A stretch of 64,000 nt of DNA from contig NW_004454229.1 in NCBI RefSeq assembly GCF_000283155.1, positions 1,704,352 through 1,768,351 on the forward strand. Reading direction: 5' to 3'. The notes beneath the pieces were generated by a model. That model saw nothing but the letters and a program-made list of their open reading frames with translations, was not told the origin of the DNA and ran no database searches. The position numbers and the translations under genes are program-made. The DNA comes from Ceratotherium simum simum (taxonomy: Eukaryota > Chordata > Mammalia > Perissodactyla > Rhinocerotidae). Below, in pieces: positions 9,995 through 20,245 of this stretch. The stretch's first letter is position 1. Each line of letters opens with the position of its first letter.

Positions 9995-10115
9995 ATGTAG
10001 TCCTGACCACAACCCTGGAAATAAGTAATGTTACTGTCCCCACTTCAATAAATACAGAAACTGAGACATAGGGAGATTAAGTAACTTGCCCAAGGTCACC
10101 AGCTAGTCAAATGTA
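9995..10115 (-). repeat. MIR SINE fragment
   Basis: GTAATGTTACTGTCCCCAC, GAAACTGAGACATAGGGAG, TTAAGTAACTTGCCCAAGG and TCACCAGCTAGTCAA are the reverse MIR core. Confidence 0.88.
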
Positions 10116-10129
10116 AGTATTTGTAAGCA

Positions 10130-10225
10130 CTGTAAACTTCCTATGTGGGACTATATTTGATCCCTAGCTGTATCCTCAGAGCTCTGTGGAGTGCCAAGGG
10201 CTATAAGGTAAACACAAATACTGTT
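10130..10225 (+). repeat. possible L2 3' scrap
   Basis: CTAGCTGTATCCTCAGAGC and GGAGTGCCAAGGGCTATAAG follow the layout of an L2 3' end, but too much has changed for certainty. Confidence 0.35.
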
Positions 10226-10639
10226 TAGGGGTCTGATTTCAGAATGCTGTGCTGAAAATAAGTACATGAGAGAAGTTTTAGGGCCTTCAAGAGCAGCCAG
10301 CCTAAGGCAAATGAGATCAGTGAGGATTCATCAGGACCCACCTCAGAGGTTCGTGGCTCCCTTTTCTGGTGTGCTGGTCAGACCATACAAGCCATGTCCA
10401 CATGGTCTGTGCTATGGACACAGTTTTACAATCTGCCCTATCTTGCTGTGCTGAGGGTCCTTCCCATTCTCCCCTATCTTACCTCAGCCCACCTACTCCC
10501 AATTTTAAATCCTCTCATTACCCTTCTCATGGTACTTACAGCCATAACACAACACTGTCCAATAGCCTTTTCTCAGGATCCTCAAAAATCCAGACAGAAA
10601 TATCTAAACAAAGTCATATCATGTAAGACGTGGAGACAT
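10226..10639. other. unassigned DNA
   Basis: No element recognised. Overlapping open frames at 10266-10681 in three registers have no shared motif or codon signature. Confidence 0.45.
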
Positions 10640-10800
10640 TTACAGGTTATCATGTCTAAACCTCTCCTTTTAGAGATTTAAAAAATCTTAGGTCCAGAGA
10701 GGGGAAGTAACTAGACCAAGGTAACACAGACATCAGTTTCAGAGCTGACACTAGATTCAGCTCTCTTATCTTTTACTCCAGTTCTTCAGAGCAATGACTG
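10640..10800 (-). repeat. MIR SINE
   Basis: GTCCAGAGAGGGGAAGTAAC, AGACCAAGGTAACACAGACA and AGAGCTGACACTAGATTCAG follow reverse MIR order, ending near the tRNA-like head. Confidence 0.72.
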
Positions 10801-11104
10801 GTCATTATGGACTGGTATGGTCAGCAAAAGCCTGAGGAGTGAGGACTGCTGTGTGCTGCGTTACCTCTCAGTGTCTGGGAAGAAGAGCTTCCCTGGTGAG
10901 ATTCTTAGGGTTCTGCGCAAAAGCAACTCTACTAACTACATGTGAAGAGAGTTGAACAGGAAGCTACTGGGTTTTATTACCCAACCCACTTATTGAGAAG
11001 ACATGGAGGCCAACTTACCTTACCAGTGGCTAGTATTTTTGACCAGAATTGTTGAGCAAGTAGGACAAGCTGTAAAGTGTTGAGGAGAAACACTTTACTG
11101 CATT
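10801..11104. other. unassigned DNA
   Basis: Nothing recognised. Confidence 0.45.
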
Positions 11105-11280
11105 CATCTGTACAATGGCATTATAAGGGAAGAATAATCTCCACTTTAAATATGAGAAAACAAAAAGTCAGAGAAGCTATTTCATTTGCCCAAAGTCACA
11201 TAACTAATAAATAGGGGAATCTAGACTTGAAGCTAGGTTTTGTCTAATTCCAAAGCCCAGTTCTTCCTTCTATGTAGCTT
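11105..11280 (-). repeat. MIR SINE
   Basis: AATCTCCACTTTAAATATGAG, AAAGTCAGAGAAGC, TTTGCCCAAAGTCACATAAC and CAAAGCCCAGTTCTTCC give a reverse MIR core with the head end on the right. Confidence 0.8.
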
Positions 11281-11409
11281 GAAAATTGATTCCAAAGGTC
11301 ATAATTAAAGATAAATTTGTTCAATGAAAGTTAAGAAAGCCATAATAGTATCACTGGAATAAGTGCACACTCTCTCCAGGAAACTCCTTTGAGTAAGTAG
11401 CACTTATGT

Positions 11410-11690
11410 TCATCCATTTGTTTGCCCATTTGTTCATTCATTCATTCAACAAATACTTATTGAGCATCTACTAACTGCCAGCCACTGTACTGGGCACTGA
11501 GAATACATGCTTGGGCAAAAAAGGCTTTGCCTTTATGGGCTTACATTCTGGTGGGAAGTGGAGGACAATTAAGTGACCAAGAACATGAGCAAGATAATAT
11601 CAGATATGAAGGAAATCAAGTAGAGTGATATGGCAGAAAGTGGGAGGGGCAGGGAGGAGACAATTAAATACGGTGGTCAGTAAAATCTTC
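11410..11690 (-). repeat. L2 LINE 3' end
   Basis: TTCATTCATTCATTCAACAAA, TATTGAGCATCTACTAACTG, ACTGTACTGGGCACTGAG and GGGCTTACATTCTGGTGGG are the reverse L2 3' end. It begins with the family's own (TTCA)n terminus. Confidence 0.9.
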
Positions 11691-11894
11691 TCGAGGGGAG
11701 GTTGGGGTCAGAGTTCAAGAGCAAGAGGATCAACACAGGGAATAAATTTTCATGTTCTTGGAAAACACACAAGGCAGATGTAGGGGGATGAGAGCACTCT
11801 CCTCTCCTGCCCAAGACCTCTCTTCCACCTCCGCAGCTTCTGAGTAGAGGAAGAAGGAACACTAAGGCAGAAGGCTCCACGGCAGAGGATGTGC
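11691..11894. other. unassigned DNA
   Basis: Nothing recognised. Confidence 0.4.
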
Positions 11895-12060
11895 TGTAGA
11901 TGGGAGGTGACGGGCTTTGGAATTGGATAGATCCCTGGCTGTGGAACCTTGGGTAAGCTCCTTAACCTCTGAGATGGTTTCTATGTGTGAAAATGGGGAT
12001 AGTAATGCCTTCTTACTAGGCCACGTGGGGATCAACTGAAATAATAGATGGGTATCAGTT
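11895..12060 (+). repeat. MIR SINE
   Basis: GGGCTTTGGAATTGGATAG, CTGTGGAACCTTGGGTAAGC, TTAACCTCTGAGATGG and GAAAATGGGGATAGTAATGC follow plus-strand MIR order. Confidence 0.8.
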
Positions 12061-12600
12061 CTTATTTCCAGCAACGGAAACTGACTAGCTGATTAGGCAT
12101 AAAGGGAACTTATTAAAGGAATCTTGGTAGCTCACAGAGCGAGTTGAAGGTCCAGAAAACCAGGTTTGAGGCTAAGCTCCATGCCCAAAGCCATGCTGCA
12201 GAACTAGTCTGATGAGAAAACCATAGCTGCTACCCCCACCAAGTACCAGATGCTACAGTTAACACTACTGCCACTTCTGTGCCACCAATTCAACTTTACT
12301 GCAACTACTATGCTGCCAGCACTAAGGACATTCCTGGGCCAGGAACTCAAGGTTGCCTCTACTGCCCAGGCCTCAGAGTTCCTCACCTCAGAATTTGATT
12401 TCTCGTGAGGGTGCTTCTGACTGGTAGAGCCTAGGTGGTCACATATCTGTGCCCTAGCTGTGTGCGGAGCTGGGGAAGTGAGTTTCCTAACTTCTACCGT
12501 GAAATGGAAGCACTCAGGAAGAAGAGTATTCACAAGGGGTTGGGCAGCCAGCAGATATGGCAAATACCCAATGAGGATGGAAGATATCTAGCATGGCGCC
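12061..12600. repeat. ancient dispersed repeat, family not identified
   Basis: The pattern AGGGAACTTATTAAAGGAATC, GCTCACAGAGCGAGTTGAAGG, a CA/GCTGC-rich middle and TTCTGACTGGTAGAGCC, GGTGGTCACATATCTGTGCC reminds me of a mammalian MER-type element. I cannot name it. A reverse open frame at 12204-12563 has no motif. A MIR 3' scrap (CGCCTGGGACCCAGCAGATG) follows at about 12595-12630. Confidence 0.4.
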
Positions 12601-12630
12601 TGGGACCCAGCAGATGCTCAGTGAAGGTAA

Positions 12631-13269
12631 GTTGTTTTCTTCTTTCAGTTTCACAGACTTCCATGCATCTGATCCCAAGCTCTGAGGAGATATTAATAAT
12701 GCTGTATGAGTAGATGAAAAGGCCACCATGTACTATTTAAGACTCCCAGAGAGGAACTGTAAATTTAGCTTGTTCTGTAGACACCTTCCAGAGAGACAGG
12801 CTGCTGACTGGGACTTGGCTCAGAGCAGGAACAACATGTTTGGCATTTGCCTAAATCCAGCCTAGCCCAGAGATAGAGTAGCCTGATAAAACAAGGTAAG
12901 TTGAGAATCGAGCCTCAAATGAATTACTGATCCATCATAAAAGCCTTTGATTGGGGGCAGAAACATGGAAAGAGAGACCAAGGATCTTCAGGAGACAAAT
13001 GATGAGAAATTCAGTAATTGGTCTTGTTGCCCTAAGCAGTGTGCTTCCCTCTATACTTGGTCCCAAACTGGATGTATGCCTCTGTTTCCTGATTTGCACT
13101 TCAATTCCCTTTCCCTGCCACCACTTCTCCTGCCCTTTGGGACTGGAGACCAGCCCTGAACCCCAGCATACTTGAAATCCTGTTAAGATCTTAGCAAAAC
13201 CAGTCCCTATACTAGGTTCCCTCATCCCAGATAAGATCCTCCCAGAAATAAACCACATCTAGATGCAAG
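12631..13269. other. unassigned DNA
   Basis: No repeat or exon recognised. The overlapping frames at 12935-13258 on both strands are unsupported. Confidence 0.45.
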
Positions 13270-13475
13270 CCAATTTGACATTTATTATTTATGGGTGAAA
13301 TATAGTTTACAAGTCACTTTTCTGCACATTATCCAATTTTATTCCAATAGCATTTCTGTGAATTTTATGTTATTACATTAAACAAACATTTATTGAACAC
13401 TATTCGCATTTGTATTGTGTCAGGCACTGTGCAGAGGCTCAGAGAGGGGGAGGTGATCTGCCTAAGAGCACACAG
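13270..13475 (-). repeat. MIR SINE, patchy
   Basis: TTATTGAACACTATTCGC, GTGTCAGGCACTGTGCAGAGG and CTCAGAGAGGGGGAGGTGATC with AGCACACAGCTA are reverse MIR parts, with AT-rich sequence in front. Possibly two fragments. Confidence 0.6.
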
Positions 13476-13499
13476 CTATATTTTGTGTTTCTTCCGTCT

Positions 13500-13580
13500 T
13501 ACCTTAAAAGTTAGGATCAAATGAGATGACACGTGGGAAAGTGCTACATGAAAGCATGAGCTTATTATTAGTGTGACTAC
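13500..13580 (+). repeat. MIR-family 3' fragment
   Basis: GGATCAAATGAGATGACACGTG, AAAGTGCTACATGAAAGC and TTATTATTAG match the plus-strand MIR 3' end. Confidence 0.7.
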
Positions 13581-13834
13581 AATATATGGCTTTTCTTTCT
13601 AAGCCACTGCTCTAAAAATCTTGGTGACATGACAGAGGCATGAATTTCTGTGAGTGTAATGTGAACTTGTGCTGTCCCTCAATGTCTCTCTGATCCCACA
13701 AACAGCCTTGTTTTCTCCGACCGCCCACCCTGGCCCCACATCCCCCGAAATCACATTACTCCCAGACAGTGGGACCCATCGTTTCCCTGGAGATTAGTGC
13801 ACCATAGATCTGGAAGGTAAAAGAATCTTAGAGA
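13581..13834. other. unassigned DNA
   Basis: Nothing recognised. Confidence 0.4.
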
Positions 13835-14060
13835 TAAAAATAGCACTGACCTCAAGGGACCAGTGAGGATTACATCACATAACATGTATATAGCATTCAG
13901 TAAGTGATATCTGTTATTATTACGTTCATTTTCAAAGTAAGGAAAATAGGGCTCAGAGTAGTTAAGTGGCATGTACAAGGGCACACAGCTATTAAAGACA
14001 GAAATGAGGATTCAGAATCGGGCCTGTGTTTCCCTGTACTGCACTGCCTGTCTGTAGATC
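13835..14060. repeat. two MIR fragments facing each other
   Basis: 13840-13920 reads as a plus-strand MIR 3' end (GTGAGGATTACATCACATAAC, AGCATTCAGTAAGTG). 13920-14055 reads as reverse MIR (TTTTCAAAGTAAGGAAAATAG, CTCAGAGTAGTTAAGTGG, GCACACAGCTATTAAAG). Confidence 0.75.
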
Positions 14061-14465
14061 CCTACTCACACTTCAAGCCTCCTTCCTCTTCTCCCAAGCT
14101 TCCTAGAGCTCCTCAGCAGAATGAATGTCTCCCTCCATGGCTCTCCCCTTGCCCTGGCCCTTGATAGAAGAATATCCGAGTTAGGAGAGATATCAAGGCT
14201 ACTTGCACATTTTTAACCACAGTTATAATATTTTTGCTAAGTAGTCAATCTGTATGGCTTTGAACCCAAATCTTGCCCCTATCCATCTGTTGACTTCATT
14301 CCCAGAGTAGTGGGAAGACAGAAGACTGACGAATGGGAGGCCGGGACCTGGCACCCAGTGAGGAGATGTCCCCTTTCTGCTCCCTACCTTGTATTTGCTT
14401 TCTATCACAGACTATATCTCTTGTTAGATAGCTTCGTGTGCCAGTTTGTTTAACTTGGTATAATT
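14061..14465. other. unassigned DNA
   Basis: No recognised element. Confidence 0.45.
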
Positions 14466-14690
14466 GAGAAGACAGGGAGCTAGGCAGTTTGAGATTTAAA
14501 TTTTGGCTTTGCGTCTGGCTGTGTGACCCTCAGAAAAACTTTTAACCTCCCTGTATCTGATTCTTCATCAGTGAAATGGAAAGAATACTGTGAGGAATAT
14601 GAGATAACAAGTGTAAAACATCCAGCAAACCATGCAGCAAATATACGGTAGCTGGGAGTCATTAATCATTCATTATTATTATTATGCGGT
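14466..14690 (+). repeat. MIR SINE
   Basis: TAGGCAGTTTGAGATTTAAAT, GTCTGGCTGTGTGACCCTCAG, TTAACCTCCCTGTATCTG and CAGTGAAATGGAAAG follow MIR order, then a 3' part ending in (ATT)n. Confidence 0.82.
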
Positions 14691-15350
14691 CAGACTGAGC
14701 CCTCACAGGTGGATTTCTGCCCTGACCCTGGCTCTTTAATTGCAGCTGACCTTCCCTTCTTTCTTGCAATAGGAGGCAAAAAAGATCAACCTAGGGCATT
14801 AGGCCTTGTTATATCCACCTAGAGTGCCCTTCAAGCTGTTCCCATCTTCCTGTTGAGAGCTAGCTTCCCAGGATTCCTTAAAAAATCCACAACATGGCCA
14901 ACACTGGCAGAACTGTACTTTGGATTTAGGAGGGAATGCACTCTACACATTGAATTTCTTGGCCATCAGTGGCATTTGTCCAGTACACAGCGGTGCCAAC
15001 TGCTTACTTCTATCTCAAGATGATCCAACTCCCTTGTTTGGACAGACAGAAGCCGTAAATCCTAATGTATTCAAAACTCTAGTGCTAATAGCAACAGACA
15101 AAATTGCTTCGTTTCAGATAACCACTGTATTTAAAAAGTTACATTACTACCAGTTAATGGCTTTTAATCACAAGGGCCATTTTCTTAATAGAAATACTTA
15201 AAGGCATCCTCATTTAAAAATTTTTTTTTTCCAACTGAAATAACTCCAGCTGCTGATGGAGAAGGAGAAGAAGCCTGAAGAGGAGGGCTCAGAGGCTCAG
15301 AGGATACAAGAAGTCGGGGAAAGGGAGGAAAGATGTTTGCAATCATTCCC
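14691..15350. other. repeat-free segment, candidate conserved element at about 15040-15205
   Basis: No repeat recognised. 15100-15205 contains AGATAACCACTGTATTTAA, CCAGTTAATGGCTTTTAATC, AAGGGCCATTTTCTTAATAG and CCTCATTTAAAAATT, close-packed TAAT words. A 93-codon open frame at 14920-15201 has no domain, no nearby splice-like structure that I trust and ordinary composition, so I leave it as non-coding. Confidence 0.3.
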
Positions 15351-15357
15351 AGGAATT

Positions 15358-15580
15358 AGATTGATTGATTCATTTGATCATTCAACAAATATTTACTAAT
15401 ACTCAACTAACTCTATTTTAGGATGCAGATATAGAAACAAATAAGATATAGCACTTGCCCTCAAGGAACTCTCTAGACTAGTATCGCAGGCAGATAGGCA
15501 AACAAATAATAATGATCTGTGTGATAAGTTCAACAAAAACAATATCCCTAAGGGGCCAAAGGGAAGACTCACCATGTTCT
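15358..15580 (-). repeat. L2 LINE 3' end
   Basis: ATCATTCAACAAATATTTACT, AGGATGCAGATATAGAAAC, GCACTTGCCCTCAAGGAAC and GGCAGATAGGCAAACAAAT are the reverse L2 3' end. Confidence 0.8.
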
Positions 15581-15609
15581 GCTTTAGACTGATGTTTTAA
15601 AGACAAGGT

Positions 15610-16890
15610 GAATTTCCTTATTCAAACCTTTAAACATTTAATTTTTAAATATTTCAAATACATCGAAAAGTACAGAGACTAACATAATGAATGATACACT
15701 ACTCTATCAATTCCTAACATTTTGCCATTTGCTTCATACTTTTTAAAAACATAAAACATTATAGGTATAAGTTAAATCCCCCATGTTTCAACCCAGTCCC
15801 CTCCCTTCTATAACAGAGGTAAACACTCTCTTGAAAATTTGTGTATTTCATCCCCATGCTTTTTTTTGTTTTGTTTTTTGCTATTATTACATATGTGTGT
15901 TCCTAATAAGCAAAATAGAACATTCTTTTGTATGCTTTCCAGTGTAAATAAATAGTATCCTATTATACTCGTCAACCTGCAGCATGCTTTTCTCCCTTAC
16001 AGTATGTTTTTGGAATTTAGCCATGTTGATAGTTGTAGCTCTAGTTCATGCATTTCAACTTCTGTATAGTCTGCTATATATATGACCTAACCAAATGTAC
16101 CTATGCTCCCATGGTTTTCAATTTTCTGTTATTTCTGTTATTTCAAATTTCTGTTATTGTGAATAATGCTGCAATAACAAAAAAAAATCTGTCTATTGTA
16201 TGACATTTTCTAGAAATGGAATGGGTGGCTAGTAAGATATAAGCATCTTCAGCTTTCGTAGCTAATGCTATATTACTTTACAGAGTGGTTGTACTAATTT
16301 ACACTCCTCCCACCAATGGCTGATGACTTTCCATCACTTTACATCTTCACCAATACTTGGTATTGTAAGCCTTTCTAATTTTTGTCAGTTTGAACAATAT
16401 AAAATTGTGGTTTTAATGTACATTTCTTTGATGGGTGGAGAAGATTAGCAACTTCTCATAATGCCTTTTCAGCTTCATTTCTGTGAACTGCTTATTTCTT
16501 ATTATTTTTCCACTTTTCTGTTGAGTTGTTTGTCTTTTTTCTGAGTTGTAGGTTTTTAAATATGTTGGTGTATGTATAATATATATTATCTTTTGACAGT
16601 TATATGTTCTGAAGCTATTTTCTACTAGTCTGTGACTTGAATTTACACTTTATTGGGGAGTCTTAGAAGTTTTAAATTTATCACAATCAATTTTTTATCT
16701 TTTTATTTATGGTGTTTGTTTTTATGCCTTATTTACTTTGAAATGCACGTTTAGTCTGAGTTCATTAAGATATTCTACTGTTTTTTCTCTGAAAAGTATT
16801 GAAGTTTTCCCTTTTATACTTATATATTAATCCTCCTGGAATTTATTTTCTATGAGATAGGGATCCAAGGTTAATTTCTATTTTTACATT
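15610..16890 (-). repeat. ancient L1 (L1M-type) 3' end
   Basis: It reads as reverse L1 3' UTR and ORF2 end: ATATTTCAAATACATCGAAAA, TGTGAATAATGCTGCAATAAC, GGTTGTACTAATTTACACTCC, CATCTTCACCAATACTTGG, AATATAAAATTGTGG and finally GATCCAAGGTTAATTTCT. Divergence is far beyond that of the younger L1s here, and no open frame survives. Confidence 0.85.
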
Positions 16891-17189
16891 TAAGAAAACT
16901 AGGCCTAGATGTGAGAGAACAACAGAAATAGGAAGAAGCAAATGTATCTTCATTCATTCATAATACCAAGTACCCACGGATTTACTGATATTCCAGCCAA
17001 TCTCACCTATGTCCAGAATTTCAACTGACAACCATGTGCTAATAAACTCCAGCCCTGAGTTGTTTCTGTGCATGTCCAGGCAGCTCTCCCACAGCTGCTT
17101 CCCTGACTTGCACTCTCCAGCCCCTGCAAATGTTGTACTTAAACACCAAGTGTACTTTCTATGTTCTGAGTGAGCCCTGCCTGACACAG
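16891..17189. other. unassigned DNA
   Basis: No family recognised. The reverse frame at 16954-17187 has no motif. Confidence 0.45.
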
Positions 17190-17600
17190 CACCTCACACC
17201 ACGATCACCTCAATGACTTCCTAACTGAAGCTTCCTTATTCCAACTATTGCCCTCAATTCATCATACCCAGAGATCTTTCTGAAACACAGCTCTGACCAC
17301 ATCACCCTCCGCTGCTCAAAACCCTTCAGTTACTCTACATTTTTCCTCAGGATAAACTTTAGCCTCCTTGGCATGACATTCAATACTCTCCACAATCTGA
17401 CCTGTAAAGACCTCTGTTTTCAGCCCTTCCTGCACCATCCTGTGCGCGCCAATAACACCTGTCTGTAGGTCCTGTACATGCCATGTTGTTTCTTGCTTAA
17501 AGGTCTTTGCTCATGCTGTTCCTTTCCATGTGAATGCTTTCTGCTCCCCAATTCCACTTGAACAGAGAGGCTACCTTTCCAACAAATGTTCTTGTTCCTC
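17190..17600 (+). repeat. L2 LINE
   Basis: CTCAGGATAAACTTTAGCCTC, TTGGCATGACATTCAATAC, CTCCACAATCTGACC, GGTCTTTGCTCATGCTGTTCC and ATGCTTTCTGCTCCCCAATTC follow the plus-strand L2 region upstream of the 3' end. Confidence 0.85.
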
Positions 17601-17800
17601 CTTCTGCCACCACAGTATATAGTTGTCACTAAGAAGTAGCTACTTAAGCAGGGACTGCATTTCCCATTCCCCATAACAGTTAGATCTGATCATGTGACAG
17701 AGTTACGGCCAATGAATTGTGAGTAGCAATGATGTATACTACTTTCACGTCTGGCCCATAAAAATCTATCATGTATCAGGGCCCCTCCATGTTTTACCTC
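17601..17800. repeat. ancient dispersed repeat, family not identified
   Basis: GACTGCATTTCCCATTCCCC, GATCATGTGACAGAGTTACG, GCCAATGAATTGTGAGTAGC and CTGGCCCATAAAAATC form a pattern I associate with an old interspersed mammalian repeat. I cannot assign the family. Confidence 0.45.
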
Positions 17801-18099
17801 ACTTGTGAGCTGGATGCAGATGACTCGAAGGCCTTAGCAGCTGGCAGAGATACAAGATGGGAGGAGTCTGGGCCCCTGAATCTCCAACATTACAGTCCAT
17901 AGAACTGGCAAGAGGGTCCCCTCTGGGTCTCCCAGATCAGGAGGCCGTGCACTTTGGAGTGCCTTCCTCAAAATTTTCTAGGTCCCCCTCAGTGCCTAGA
18001 ACTGGCCAGGGCTGGCACTGTTGTCTGGGCAGGGTGCCCTGAGCATAAACCAGTTCCCATTTCTCCCCATTGTGGGTGCTCTCTGACTGTCTAATGAGG
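17801..18099. other. unassigned DNA
   Basis: Nothing recognised. Confidence 0.4.
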
Positions 18100-18280
18100 G
18101 CTGGCTTCATGGGCATGTGACCTGTGCAGCCGCACAGGGCCTTGTGCTTATAAGGTCCCCATGTTTGGTTTAGTGCTCTGCTGTCACCATCTTGGAATTC
18201 TTGATAAGTTTTAAACAAGGGGATCCACATTTTTATTTTGCAATGTGCTCCACAAATTGTGGAGCTGCTTCTGCCTCTAA
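18100..18280. mobile_element. probable short ancient DNA transposon
   Basis: It begins GGGCTGGCTTCATGGGCATG, TGACCTGTGCAGCCGCACAG and ends CAATGTGCTCCACAAATTG, TGGAGCTGC. Several copies of this pattern occur in mammalian genomes in my recollection. The inward-facing ends suggest an inverted-repeat element, but I cannot give its name. Confidence 0.45.
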
Positions 18281-19559
18281 CCCATGTGTAGGATGGATCA
18301 GATGCCCAGAGGAGCTCTGGGATTCATGCCTGAAGGGTCATCCTGGGGTTCTGGGTAGTACCTTGGTTCCAGAAGGGTACTCCAGTGAGAGGATCATTTC
18401 CATTGGCTGGCATGACACTTTTTTTAGGGGATCATGTGAGATTGTGTTGCCATAATGGTGCTAACATTGGACACGTGACAGGACTCTGAGCTACTGTCCA
18501 TTGCTAACTCTTGTACGGTATGCTAACTCAGGGGTCTGGGTTCCTGTGTCAGCTCTCACCCTTTATCCTATGCACTCTCTGCTGTTGGCACTCAGAGAAG
18601 TTGAGGGCTTTCAAGACCTTCACAATTCCAGTGAGCCCCTTCTATCTATGTCCTTGCTTGCCTTCAGGTTGTTTTTAAGCTGTACTAGTTAATGGATGGA
18701 CATTCCTTGCACCAATGAAATAACTCCTTTTGCTCTGCCCAAAGTCCCTAGCCAATTCTGGGCTGTATGCTGAAGTCAGGGATGCAGTCAACATTGAAAG
18801 AGTTCACATTCCAGGTTTGCAATGATCATGGCCTAAAGAGTACAAGAGAAGACATGTTTGAAATTTTACACTATAAAATTTCAAAAAGAAAGTTTAACAT
18901 GACTGAAAAATGAATTATTGGTCAAATTTTCCTGCATTTCTGAGAAAGACCTGCATTTTTGGTCATCATCAACAAAGCACAAAAGCAACCTTTGAGAGAT
19001 TCCCTGAAAGCCATCATTCTTGATGGACAATGCAGTGTCACAAGTATCAATGCAATCAGCATTGAATAAATGGTATTACGGAACTGCAGAGGCAAAAAGG
19101 ACTGTATTGTTTCAATATAAACAGGTTCCTAAGAGACATAACATTGTAAGTAATAAGAGGGTTGCTGTTTTTTTTACTTGAAGTGGGAGATATGAAATTA
19201 GGCAGGAACCACATATTCGACAATCAAGACCACAAAGAGATGGTGCTTAGACACTATGAAGGATCTTTACATGCACTGATTAGACAATAAAAAATATATA
19301 TAACTACCTCTTTTCTCCAGATTATTCTAAATCTTCAATAAATCACTATACTTCAATAGTTATAGTGATTTTTATAATTTTTTTACATGTTTTTAAATTT
19401 TGTTAATCAACTTGTTTATATAGACAGGAGTCCCATAAAAAAGTATTTGCCTAGGGTCCTCATAAACTCAAAAACCCCCCAAATCACTAAATATGGGAGA
19501 GCTGCCCACTGAACAGGAGCACTCACATTGGATAGTCATGTAAATGAGAAATAAATTTT
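18281..19559. other. unassigned DNA, possibly the interior of an old transposon
   Basis: No protein remnant can be read. 19430-19480 (AGTATTTGCCTAGGGTCCTC) looks like the far end of an old DNA transposon, so the element that starts at 18100 might once have extended here. This is speculative. 19260-19420 is very AT-rich, with TTATAGTGATTTTTATAA near 19360. Confidence 0.3.
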
Positions 19560-19940
19560 TATTGGGTAAAACTACTGATATTTTAGAGTTTATCAAGCAG
19601 TTAGTATTTCCCTATGACTCCATTTTTTTGTGTCCCTGCAATTCATCCTTAAATACTCGACCCTACACATCTCCAGAAAGCTTTTCTTACCTTTCCTGTT
19701 CCTCTGCTCTATCCCCTTCTCTCCCCCCCAGGGATGGTTACTCTTCTTTGGGCTCCCATGACATCCTGTGCCTCTCTGTATCACTGACCAACCATATCAT
19801 AGTTTACTCCTCTGTTTATGCGTTTGCGTCTCCTATTAGACTATGGACTCCTTAAGGGCAGGGAGTTCTGCCCATGAATTTTAGCCTCTAAACCACACTC
19901 AAGACCTGGGGAATCAGAGTGCTCAACAAATAATTTTCAA
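19560..19940 (+). repeat. L2 LINE 3' end
   Basis: CATGACATCCTGTGCCTCTC, ATTAGACTATGGACTCCTTAA, GGGCAGGGAGTTCTGCCC and GTGCTCAACAAATAATT follow the plus-strand L2 3' end. Confidence 0.8.
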
Positions 19941-19964
19941 ATCAATACCATTTCACGAGGGAGA

Positions 19965-20245
19965 CACCTGGCTAGAGTAGGAAGAGCACAGGAATGAGAA
20001 GACGTGGATTCTAGAGCCAACTTTGCCACTATTTTCCTACATAATCTTAACCAAGCTATTTACCTTCCCTCAGCTCCAATATCCTCACGCATAAATTGGA
20101 GATGTTAATACCCACTTTTCATGGCTGTTCTGACAAATAAATACGATAACATATAAGACGTACTTCATAAACTGTCTGAGTCATAGGGTGACCTTCAAAA
20201 GATGGTAGTTGTTATTATAGTAGATGCTCAATAAATATTTGTAGA
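19965..20245 (+). repeat. MIR SINE, near full length
   Basis: GATTCTAGAGCCAACTTTGCC, CTTAACCAAGCTATTTACC, CCAATATCCTCACGCATAA, GGAGATGTTAATACCCAC and GATGCTCAATAAATATTTG give the whole MIR in order. Confidence 0.88.

Noticed and set aside
14920..15201. 93-codon plus-strand frame as an exon
   Set aside because: No domain, no convincing splice sites at the edges and ordinary base composition; it is kept only as a conservation candidate.
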